Positions 56,978 to 64,000 of a DNA stretch of 64,000 bases are shown here, piece by piece; position 1 is the first letter of the stretch, and each line of letters begins with the position of its first letter. Under the pieces are notes generated by a model. That model was not told where the DNA came from. It searched no databases and saw nothing but the letters and a program-made list of their open reading frames with translations. The position numbers and the translations under genes are program-made. Location of the stretch: assembly GCF_028747985.1 (NCBI RefSeq), contig NZ_CP118108.1, positions 255,001 to 319,000 on the forward strand, written 5' to 3'. The DNA comes from Paenibacillus urinalis. GTDB lineage: Bacteria > Bacillota > Bacilli > Paenibacillales > Paenibacillaceae.

Positions 56978-58960
56978 ATGAAGAATGTTGAGCTGACAGG
57001 CGAAAGGACTCCATACTTGAACGTTGACAGCAGCCAAATAAGAGAAGCTTTGATCCAAGGCAATAAACAGCCTGCTTTCCTGCTAGGCACGGCAGATTGG
57101 AAGGTGCAGCTGCAGGAGACGACAGAGAGACCTGAGTTCAGCCTGTACTGGCAGCAGATTGCCGAAACAGCACGGGTCGCCGTGCAGGAGCCGCTGCCTC
57201 CGCTCACCTATTCCATCTTCCGACAGTTTGCCGAGACGGGGGCACGTAAAGGCTATGAGGACGTATACTTTGAACGCAGAGCAAGGCTTGTGGCTCTGGG
57301 AATTCAGGCGGCTGTAGCAGCGGACAGCGATGAAGAGCGGGCATATCTAGCTGCTCTGGAGGATGCTCTCTGGGATATCTGCGGAGAGTACACCTGGTGC
57401 TTGACTGCCCATCTTCCGGCAGAAGGTGATCCGGTGTCAGAGGTGGATCTGTTTGCCGCCAAGACGGCTGAGACACTGGCTGAGCTGTTATATATGTATG
57501 AAGATGTATTGGATCGCCGGGTAGCAGAGCGGATCAGAATAGAAGTACGGCAGCGGGTTCTTGAGCCGGTATTTATACAGAAAAAGCCCTTCTTCTGGAG
57601 GCAGGCGGATCACAACTGGTCGGCTGTATGTGCAGGAGGGAGCGGGATGGCCGCACTCTTGCTCATGGATGATGCAGACGAGCTTGCAGCCGCCATTGAG
57701 CAGGTCTGTGCTTCGCTTGAATCTTTTCTCAGCGGCTATGGAGCAGATGGTGGATGTGCTGAGGGACTGGGATATTGGGTGTACGGCTTCGGGTACTACA
57801 CGTATTTTGCAGAAATGCTGAGAGAGCGGACGAATGGCGGGCTGGATTTGCTGGCATCAGCTCACCCTCGCACCATCGCCGGTTTTCCAGAGCGAATTCA
57901 TCTCTCTCAAGGTGTGTATGTCAATTTCTCCGATAGTGGTGAGAGGGAGGTGCTTCCCACAGGTCTCCTTCATCGTTTAATGGAGCGGACCGGATCGCGA
58001 GTCCTTCCTTATGACGCCGTACCGGGATTGTTAAGCGATCCCGTGAGGCGGTGGGCGCATGTGCTGCGAAATGGGCTGTGGACAGCTGGAGAAGAGGCTC
58101 AGGCCGAGGAGCTCACCACGCAGGTGAAGGAGCATAGTCCCTCTAATTCGAATGTCAATGCATTCAACGAACTTGGATGGTGGATCTGCCGGACTGAGCG
58201 ATCTGGAGCGAATCAGAATGAGACTGAGACTGAATATGAACATGAATATGAGCATGAGAAGAGATCTATAGCCTGCGGATTTGCCATCAAAGGGGGGCAT
58301 AATGGAGAGCCGCATAATCATAATGATCTGGGTCAATTTATACTGCATGCAGGCGGAGATAATATCCTATGTGACCTTGGGGCAGGCATGTATACTCAGG
58401 CATATTTTCAAGCAGGAAGAGAGCAGATCATTAACATATCGTCCGGCGGGCACAATGTGCCTGTTATTAACGGAATGATGCAGGGAAGCGGCAGTGAATA
58501 TCGCGCCAGAACCAACATGCAGAGAACGGATGAGCTCGGGCTTGAGGTAGAGCTGGATTTGACAGAGGCCTATCCTGATGCAGGGCTTGCTCGCTATACT
58601 CGTTATGCACAGTGGATTTGTCCTCCTGCCGAGGACACGGCCACACTGAAGCTGACCGACCGGTTCATCTGGGATGGTGAGGAGAAGCATTTTGAGGAAC
58701 GGCTGATCAGCCGCTTCAAGCCAGTAATCGTGGATAAAGGAATGGTGTATTGGTATGGGGCCCAGGCTGTGCTCCAATTAAGCTATGATCCGGAGCAGCT
58801 GGAGGTGTCCATGTACTCTACTGATCATGTGGATCATGATGGACATCCGTTTACTTTTTATACGACCTGCCTTACACATAGGAATGCTCCATCTGCAGAG
58901 CTAGAAACACATTGCAGGCTAAAATTTGAAATGCGGGCAGTAGAGCCTGACCTACAATAG
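56978..58960 (+). CDS. Heparinase II/III family protein
   Basis: 660 residues from ATG 56978 (AAAGGTGG and TAAGG upstream; a GTG at 56963 is also in frame). The N-terminal alpha/alpha toroid contains WRQADHNWSAVCAGGSGMAA. The C-terminal beta-sheet domain begins with the family motif GGHNGEPHNHNDLGQFILHA and DILCDLGAG-like residues. Such proteins eliminate uronate-containing polysaccharides or act on related exopolysaccharides. No signal peptide is seen, so it probably works on imported oligosaccharides. An unusual Glu-rich insert (about residues 408-425) precedes the C domain. It stands alone with a terminator. Confidence 0.85.
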   Translation: MKNVELTGERTPYLNVDSSQIREALIQGNKQPAFLLGTADWKVQLQETTERPEFSLYWQQIAETARVAVQEPLPPLTYSIFRQFAETGARKGYEDVYFERRARLVALGIQAAVAADSDEERAYLAALEDALWDICGEYTWCLTAHLPAEGDPVSEVDLFAAKTAETLAELLYMYEDVLDRRVAERIRIEVRQRVLEPVFIQKKPFFWRQADHNWSAVCAGGSGMAALLLMDDADELAAAIEQVCASLESFLSGYGADGGCAEGLGYWVYGFGYYTYFAEMLRERTNGGLDLLASAHPRTIAGFPERIHLSQGVYVNFSDSGEREVLPTGLLHRLMERTGSRVLPYDAVPGLLSDPVRRWAHVLRNGLWTAGEEAQAEELTTQVKEHSPSNSNVNAFNELGWWICRTERSGANQNETETEYEHEYEHEKRSIACGFAIKGGHNGEPHNHNDLGQFILHAGGDNILCDLGAGMYTQAYFQAGREQIINISSGGHNVPVINGMMQGSGSEYRARTNMQRTDELGLEVELDLTEAYPDAGLARYTRYAQWICPPAEDTATLKLTDRFIWDGEEKHFEERLISRFKPVIVDKGMVYWYGAQAVLQLSYDPEQLEVSMYSTDHVDHDGHPFTFYTTCLTHRNAPSAELETHCRLKFEMRAVEPDLQ

Positions 58961-59000
58961 AAAAGGAAGGATTGTATAGTTAAATCCTGAAATGACATAA

Positions 59001-59040
59001 AAAAAGGCTGCAGAGAAACCTATGCTCTCGCAGCCTTTTT
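59001..59040. terminator. Bidirectional terminator
   Basis: AAAAAGGCTGC / GCAGCCTTTTT with an inner AGAG/CTCT pairing. T-runs on both strands. Shared by the heparinase gene and the convergent 36-residue gene. Confidence 0.88.
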
Positions 59041-59062
59041 CAGCGGCCAATGATCTTGTGTA

Positions 59063-59173
59063 CTATTGAATCGTATCCTGTGGAACAATTCCGCTGTTGA
59101 AATAAATGGACAGCACTACGATGCTGATGATGACAGCCGCGCCCACGGTCCAGAACACTAACTTTTGTAGCAT
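59063..59173 (-). CDS. 36-residue single-pass membrane protein, unknown function
   Basis: ATG 59173 with AAAAGGAG 6-7 nt upstream, stop TAG at 59063. The peptide has a short basic start (MLQKLVFW), one helix (VGAAVIISIVVLSIYF) and a polar end (NSGIVPQDTIQ). A TATAAT lies upstream on the minus strand near 59250. The gene ends 22 nt from a bidirectional terminator. I do not recognise the family. Confidence 0.65.
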   Translation of the reverse strand: MLQKLVFWTVGAAVIISIVVLSIYFNSGIVPQDTIQ

Positions 59174-59307
59174 AATAAACTCCTTTTACCTATTCATTTG
59201 CGTGCTGATGGATGAGATCCTTAATTAATAATGGCATCATTAGCTATTATACACATCAAATGTTAGTAAAAAGAGACAAAATTATAATATTTTCAAAACA
59301 AAAGTGC

Positions 59308-59900
59308 TCAAGCTTTTCGCAGCAGCAAAAAATCAGCAGAGGATAAGTCCGGATAACGCTGGGGAATGATCTCCTCTACCTTGTATTCCGGGAACGCCGC
59401 CAAGTAATCAAATATGTTTCGATCCTGGATCGTTTCTACTCCCGAGGTAGAATGGGCATTCGTTATTCGCGTATAGATGATCACCCAATCGGCCGATACG
59501 CTGAGCAGATCTCGAAGCGTGCTGATATAGTCCTCTTCGTTGGTAATGTGATACAGCACATCAAGACATACAGCAAGGTCGGCTTCTATAAACCCCTGAT
59601 TGAGAAACGATCCTGGATTGTATAACATGAAGCTCTTGGAAGGATCGGAAGCGAATCGCTTTGTGCACATCTGAATGGAAGAGCCGACACGTCCAGTCCA
59701 AGATATTTTTTATAGTCCATGTAGCTTAGCTGGTTGCCGTCCCCACAGCCGAATTCAATGACGCGCGTGAGCTTATGCAATGCAATGACTCGATTAATGA
59801 CCTCTGCCTTGAATTCAGCCAGCATCCCGTACGAGCCAGCTCCGGAGTTGCCCCCATTTTTATAGGTATTTTCCCAATATCCAATATAGTCAAATGACAT
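59308..59900 (-). pseudogene. SAM-dependent methyltransferase, single frameshift
   Basis: Two overlapping frames make one class I methyltransferase of about 197 residues. The N-terminal part (ATG 59900, GAGGAGGG upstream) has the SAM motif VIEFGCGDGNQLSYM and runs to YLGLDVS. The sequence resumes in another frame with SSIQMCTKRFASDP, ADLAVCLDVLYHITNEEDY and ends FLLLRKA at 59308. The shift lies near 59683, where TCGGCTCT would need one extra G (TCG GGC TCT). The remainder shows no damage. The substrate is unknown. Confidence 0.82.
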
Positions 59901-60122
59901 AGGTGTTCCCTCCTCTCCTGTAACGTATGCGATATCCCGCCCCAGGTATGCTTTGTATTCGTATTCCCATGCTCCAGCAGCCTGTACCCTTGCGGCACGC
60001 TCTTCACATAGGGGGATTGAAGTGACATCATTACATAAAAAACAATTGTAAAACTAATTAATTGCTCGCCCCTGACCGACATAAGAGAAGACAATACTTT
60101 TATTCATATTTGGGGGGAAATC

Positions 60123-62495
60123 ATGTTAAAGCATAGCTATGCAAAAGTGTTCACGGTATTTATGGCACTGCTCCTGATTCTATCAACGACAGGACTGACT
60201 TCCATGAAGAGCGTCTCTGCTGCAGATGCTGAACTAAGCAAACTTGTGCTATCGACGAACACAGTGAATCTGGAAATGGAAGATTCCATTACACTCACAG
60301 CGACAGCTGTTTACAGTGATGGTAAGTCGAGCAATGTAACGGTGAATACGGATTGGACAAGTGAAGATAGTACAGTCGCTTCGGTATATAACGGAACGAT
60401 CACAGCCAAGGGAGAAGGAACAGCGACGATTGTGGCTGCTTATGAAGGAGAATCTCAGGCGGTTGAAGTCAAAGTAACGAAGAAAGTAAAGGCATTGACA
60501 AAGGATAAACAGAGCCTGGATCTTCGGATCGGGGACAAAGAGCAGATTGAGCTAACGGCTATCTATAGTGATAATACTACGGAAGCAGTATCGAGTAAGG
60601 CGGAGTGGTCTTCCTCGGATGGCAAAGTCGCTACGGTCATTAACGGAAGTGTAAGAGGTTTATCTGCAGGTACGGCGACGATTACAGCCAAGCTGGGCAA
60701 GCAAAGTGTGTCGCTTGATGTCAATGTAGAAGTTGTAAGACGCATTGAAGTTAAAGATTACGCTAATCTATCCCTGCTTCTATCAGAAGAGCAGACGGTG
60801 GAGCTTATTGCTACCTACCCGGACGGATCTACTAAGGATGTGACCACAGAGGCCGTATGGTCCTCGAGCAACGAGAACGTAGCGGATGCTTACCAGGGCA
60901 AAGTGGTTGCTTATAAGGCTGGAACAGCGACGATTACAGCCGAGTATGGAACCAAGACAACAACGCTGGAAGTAGATGTCGACAAGACACGCAAGCTGAC
61001 CGTGAACAAGCCGAGTCTGTTTATGAAGATTGGAGATACAGACAATCTGAGCTTGACGGCGGTATATCCAGACGACAAGGAAACGGTTGTTACCAATAAT
61101 GCAACATGGACTTCCAGTAATGAAAAAGTAGTTGATGTTATTAATGGCAAAGTATATGCCAATGGTTCTGGCTCAGCAACGATCACAGCCAAATACGGGG
61201 ATCGCAGCATTGAAATCCCGGTTGACGTTGAAGTTGCAAGATATCTAGATATCATGGAAGAAGAGCTTGGGATGACGGTAGGCGGAACGCATGCTTTTAA
61301 GCTGAATGCGACTTACCTAGATGGTACAACGGAAGAGGTTACAGGCAAGGCAGACTGGACTTCCAGTGACGCGGATATCGTTTATGTGTCCAAAGGTAAC
61401 GTACATGCTTATAAATCAGGAAAAGCAACGATCAAGGCCTCATATGGCGGCAAAACCGTCCAAGTTGCGATCAGTGTTGATATTCCGAACAAGGTAGAGC
61501 TTCAAAATAAAAAAGGTGTATTACCTGAAGCGGGTACACTGCAGGCGAATTTGATTGCTACTTATGCGCTCGATGGAGATAACCGCGAGGTTGTCATTAA
61601 TGACGAAGCGGAATGGAGCTCCAGCAATGAGAAGGTAGCCGATGTTTCTTCTGAAGGACTGATTACGGGTGTTGCAACAGGTAAGGCAAACATTACGGCA
61701 AAGTATGACGGTAAGTCGTACACGATGTCTGTAGAAGTGGGCCTGGCAAGCGGCTTGTCCGCCGATGTACCTGTCGTTGCCCTCTTGTCCAAAGAGACTT
61801 ATCAAATCAAGCTGACCGCATCGGATCAGTATGGAAATGAACAGGATGTAAGCAATGATGCAATATGGAAATCAAGCAGCACTCGTGTTGCTGATGTGAA
61901 GAAAGGACTCGTTACGGCATACAGCAAAGGCAAATCGACCATTACGGCAGAATACGGCGAGCAGAAGATTACGGTATCGGTAGAAGTAGATGATATCGAT
62001 CGGATTGAAGCTTCCGTGGACTCTCTATCTATGAAGTCGGGAGACAAAGCGGAGATTACGCTCACGGTATTCCTGAGTGATGGTTCCTCCCGCGATGTTA
62101 CGGACATCGCTGAATGGAAGGCGAGCAGCTACAAAGTAGCGTCGGTCAGCAAGGGAGAAGTAACCGCTGTAGGATATGGCAAGACCAAAATCACAGGCAA
62201 ATACGGAACCAAATCGGTCAGCATTCCGCTGGATGTCGATACACTCAAGTATTTGCAAACCGATGAGGTTGTGCTGGAGCTGAAAAAAGGCAAATCTGCC
62301 AGCGTCATCGCTACGGCTACTTATGCAGATGGTACGGAAGCCAATGTGTCCAAGCCTGCCCTGTGGAAATCATCCCGCATCACTGTTGCTACGGTGAAGG
62401 ATGGCGTGATTAGGGCCACAGGTAAAGGTAAAGCAACCATTACTGTTGATTTTGCTGGAGAGAAGACGAAGGTCAGCGTTATTGTTACAGAGTAG
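60123..62495 (+). CDS. Secreted protein with nine bacterial Ig-like (Big_2) repeats
   Basis: 790 residues. ATG with GGGGGG 5 nt upstream. Signal peptide to about residue 34 (SVSAADAE). The whole mature protein is nine repeats of 80-86 residues, each with a xWxSSnxxVAxV core and a GxATITAxYG strand (for example EWSSSDGKVATVINGSVRGL). No SLH, sortase or other anchor is visible. Probably an extracellular adhesive or structural protein. Terminator at 62504. Confidence 0.9.
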   Translation: MLKHSYAKVFTVFMALLLILSTTGLTSMKSVSAADAELSKLVLSTNTVNLEMEDSITLTATAVYSDGKSSNVTVNTDWTSEDSTVASVYNGTITAKGEGTATIVAAYEGESQAVEVKVTKKVKALTKDKQSLDLRIGDKEQIELTAIYSDNTTEAVSSKAEWSSSDGKVATVINGSVRGLSAGTATITAKLGKQSVSLDVNVEVVRRIEVKDYANLSLLLSEEQTVELIATYPDGSTKDVTTEAVWSSSNENVADAYQGKVVAYKAGTATITAEYGTKTTTLEVDVDKTRKLTVNKPSLFMKIGDTDNLSLTAVYPDDKETVVTNNATWTSSNEKVVDVINGKVYANGSGSATITAKYGDRSIEIPVDVEVARYLDIMEEELGMTVGGTHAFKLNATYLDGTTEEVTGKADWTSSDADIVYVSKGNVHAYKSGKATIKASYGGKTVQVAISVDIPNKVELQNKKGVLPEAGTLQANLIATYALDGDNREVVINDEAEWSSSNEKVADVSSEGLITGVATGKANITAKYDGKSYTMSVEVGLASGLSADVPVVALLSKETYQIKLTASDQYGNEQDVSNDAIWKSSSTRVADVKKGLVTAYSKGKSTITAEYGEQKITVSVEVDDIDRIEASVDSLSMKSGDKAEITLTVFLSDGSSRDVTDIAEWKASSYKVASVSKGEVTAVGYGKTKITGKYGTKSVSIPLDVDTLKYLQTDEVVLELKKGKSASVIATATYADGTEANVSKPALWKSSRITVATVKDGVIRATGKGKATITVDFAGEKTKVSVIVTE

Positions 62496-62503
62496 TTTAT
62501 AGA

Positions 62504-62566
62504 AAAGAGGCGTTTGCCGGAGATCTGCCCCATGGGGAGCAGGTGGCCGGAACGCCTCTTTTTTTA
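62504..62566 (+). terminator. Rho-independent terminator
   Basis: AAGAGGCGTT / AACGCCTCTT with an inner CCGG/CCGG pair, then T7. The loop contains CCCCATGGGG. Convergent with the chromate transporter genes. Confidence 0.88.
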
Positions 62567-62575
62567 TACCTTATG

Positions 62576-63127
62576 TTATATCGTATGCGAGATGACGAGT
62601 GCCCCATATGCAAAGGACGCCAGAATGACAAGCGCAGGGTGAATCTTGGTCTTGGTCAGTACCCAGAGCGCGATCGCAGCTATAGCAAGTGTCTGCCACA
62701 AGTTAATTACCTCGACAGAGACGACACCCATCTCCCATGTCAGCAGGATCATCAGCACAGCGATTACAGGCTGTACGAGCAGTGTCATGCCTTTTACGAC
62801 ATTTGAGGTACGGTATTTATTTAGGAGACTGAGCAGCAGAATCAGGGCTGCCGCTGAAGGGACTACGGTGGCGAAGGTCGCAATAATGAATCCCGGCCAG
62901 CTGGCAACTTGATAGCCTACAAATGCCGCTATTTTCGTCGCAATTGGACCCGGCAGGGCGTTCCCAATCGCAAGGACGTCGCCGAATTGTTCATTCGTCA
63001 TCCAGTTGTAGTGATTAACGATCTCCTCCTGCATGAGTGGAATGGAGGCAGGCCCTCCGCCGTAACCGAGCACATTCGCGACAAAGAAGCCCCAGAATAG
63101 TTCCCACCATGTTTGCAAACGTTCCAT
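62576..63127 (-). CDS. Chromate transporter family protein, short chain (second of pair)
   Basis: 183 residues, about six hydrophobic segments. CHR-domain motifs FGYGGGP-type (VLGYGGGPASIPLMQEEIVN), TNEQFGDVLAIGNALPGPIA and TKIAAFVGYQVASWPG. Short-chain ChrA proteins work as heterodimers with their neighbour to export chromate; sulfate or other oxyanions are also possible. ATG with GAAGGAGTG upstream. It begins 4 nt after the stop of the first gene. B. subtilis YwrA/YwrB are comparable. Confidence 0.9.
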   Translation of the reverse strand: MERLQTWWELFWGFFVANVLGYGGGPASIPLMQEEIVNHYNWMTNEQFGDVLAIGNALPGPIATKIAAFVGYQVASWPGFIIATFATVVPSAAALILLLSLLNKYRTSNVVKGMTLLVQPVIAVLMILLTWEMGVVSVEVINLWQTLAIAAIALWVLTKTKIHPALVILASFAYGALVISHTI

Positions 63128-63130
63128 CGC

Positions 63131-63718
63131 TTAAGACACTCCTTTATCGTTCTGTTTATTCCGCTTGTATTTCTGCACAAGATTCAAATGGAACATGCCG
63201 TAGCCGAGGAAGAGGATGACGACAATACCCGGGTGAACCTGAAGCAGCTGCAGCAGAACAAAAGCGAGCACGCCGAACAATATTGCAAACCCCCTGCCCA
63301 GCCCTTTCCAGGCCTTCGTCGCAAATTCGTAAGCCATAATTCCGAGCATGACGACGATCACAGGACGTACGGCGGCAATCATGCCTGCTATGTATTTAGA
63401 GTCTTTCAGGGTATACATGACACCGAGAAGGGCGACGATCGCGATGCTTGAAGGTAAAATATGAGCGAGTACTGAGATAATAGCGCCAAGCACGCCCTTC
63501 TTCTTGTATCCAAGATAAGCTGCCATCTTGGTGGCGATCGGACCGGGAAGTGCATTTGCGAGCGCGAGTGTTTCCCCGAATTCTTCATCTTCCATCCACT
63601 TGTATCGGGTCACTGCTTCATAGCGAATGAGCGGAATAACGGACGGGCCGCCTCCATAGCCAAGCACGCCTGTTCTGGCCATCCCAATCGCAAGTTCCTT
63701 GTAAGGCTGTAAGTCCAT
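63131..63718 (-). CDS. Chromate transporter family protein, short chain (first of pair)
   Basis: 195 residues. CHR motifs VLGYGGGPSVIPLIRYEAV, DEEFGETLALANALPGPIAT and KMAAYLGYKKKGVLGA. Paired with the following gene in the same orientation. ATG with GGAGGGAAC upstream. It follows the AsnC-type gene by 16 nt, so the three form an operon, as ywrC-ywrB-ywrA in B. subtilis. Confidence 0.9.
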   Translation of the reverse strand: MDLQPYKELAIGMARTGVLGYGGGPSVIPLIRYEAVTRYKWMEDEEFGETLALANALPGPIATKMAAYLGYKKKGVLGAIISVLAHILPSSIAIVALLGVMYTLKDSKYIAGMIAAVRPVIVVMLGIMAYEFATKAWKGLGRGFAILFGVLAFVLLQLLQVHPGIVVILFLGYGMFHLNLVQKYKRNKQNDKGVS

Positions 63719-63733
63719 CGTAAGTGTTCCCTC

Positions 63734-64000
63734 CTATAAACGCATGCCCATGCGGCTCTTGTAGCGTTTGAGCAGCAGCTGGGACTCGACTTTGACGATC
63801 CCGGGCATTTTGTATAATTTCTCAAGCAGAAATTGCTCCATCTCTTCCATATCCGCAAAAATACCATGCATGTGCAGCGTGCTCGGACCTGTCATATGGT
63901 ACAAGCTTGTAACAGCAGGCTCTTGATCCAGCCGTTCAGCCACTTCATCCAAATACATCGGCTCAATGTCTACATTAAAAAAGGCGGACACGGACAACCC
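63734..64000 (-). CDS. Lrp/AsnC family regulator, C-terminal part (runs off the window)
   Basis: At least 87 residues of the AsnC ligand-binding (RAM) domain: [14 protein letters not shown], then [20 protein letters not shown] and [16 protein letters not shown]. The frame stays open to the window edge, so the DNA-binding half lies beyond 64000; the TTG at 63997 is internal. By its position it probably regulates the chromate transporter pair. Confidence 0.85.
   Translation of the reverse strand, partial: GLSVSAFFNVDIEPMYLDEVAERLDQEPAVTSLYHMTGPSTLHMHGIFADMEEMEQFLLEKLYKMPGIVKVESQLLLKRYKSRMGMRL

Noticed and set aside
59048..59056. CCAATGATC near the 36-residue gene
   Set aside because: Only a partial PucR-box core, located after a terminator rather than before a promoter.

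Overview
The window looks like a chromosomal segment of a Paenibacillus-type Firmicute. The signs are strong AGGAGG-type ribosome-binding sites with many TTG/GTG starts, lipobox lipoproteins, a very large SLH-domain surface protein, a YesM/YesN-type two-component pair, tandem solute-binding proteins, paired short ChrA proteins, and tRNA genes without an encoded CCA end. No assignment to species is possible from the sequence alone.

Layout. 1-172: end of a tRNA operon (partial tRNA-Pro, tRNA-Gly, terminator). 173-4.1 kb: unexplained inverted repeats, a LysR regulator, an ankyrin-repeat lipoprotein and an NCS2 purine-type permease. 4.1-16.3 kb: a nitrogen-heterocycle (probably purine) block. It holds an acyl-CoA-dehydrogenase-like flavoenzyme, a penicillin-binding serine hydrolase, a PucR regulator, an ATZ/TRZ amidohydrolase, a four-gene BMP-type nucleoside ABC transporter and a Rieske oxygenase. 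A perfect match to the PucR box lies in front of the amidohydrolase, and a related 10-mer lies in front of the permease. 16.4-20.3 kb: a polar amino acid ABC binding protein and permease with no ATPase, then a chemoreceptor.

20.3-40.1 kb: a peptidoglycan-sugar (MurNAc) recycling block. murQ and a BadF-type sugar kinase diverge from a MurR/RpiR regulator. The regulator is followed by tandem sugar-binding proteins (the second frameshifted), two permeases, an MsmX/UgpC-type ATPase, a YesL-like protein, a 1962-residue SLH/phosphoesterase surface protein, namZ, nagZ and anmK (interrupted by one in-frame TAG). The arrangement suggests uptake of unphosphorylated amino sugars by ABC transporter followed by cytoplasmic phosphorylation, in place of the B. 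subtilis MurP PTS route. Two near-identical 19-bp sites in opposite orientation cover the -35 boxes of the divergent promoters.

40.2-55.1 kb: a DUF2087/GIY-YIG-like protein, a uronate-dehydrogenase-like enzyme, then a galactoside block (response regulator, histidine kinase, sugar-binding protein, two permeases, GH2 beta-galactosidase, again without an ATPase), an AraC regulator and a hypothetical lipoprotein. A cluster of five CAAGAGT elements and a cre-like site precede the binding-protein gene. 55.2-56.5 kb: an intact IS3-family element with an A6G frameshift signal. 56.5-56.9 kb: a candidate type I toxin-antitoxin locus: a 24-codon hydrophobic peptide, a Shine-Dalgarno hairpin, and a convergent antisense RNA promoter. 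57-64 kb: a heparinase II/III-family protein, a 36-residue membrane protein, a frameshifted methyltransferase, a secreted nine-repeat Ig-like protein, a pair of chromate transporters and the end of an AsnC-type regulator.

Three genes (second binding protein, anmK, methyltransferase) are each broken by what looks like a single-base change. Real decay and assembly error cannot be told apart here.
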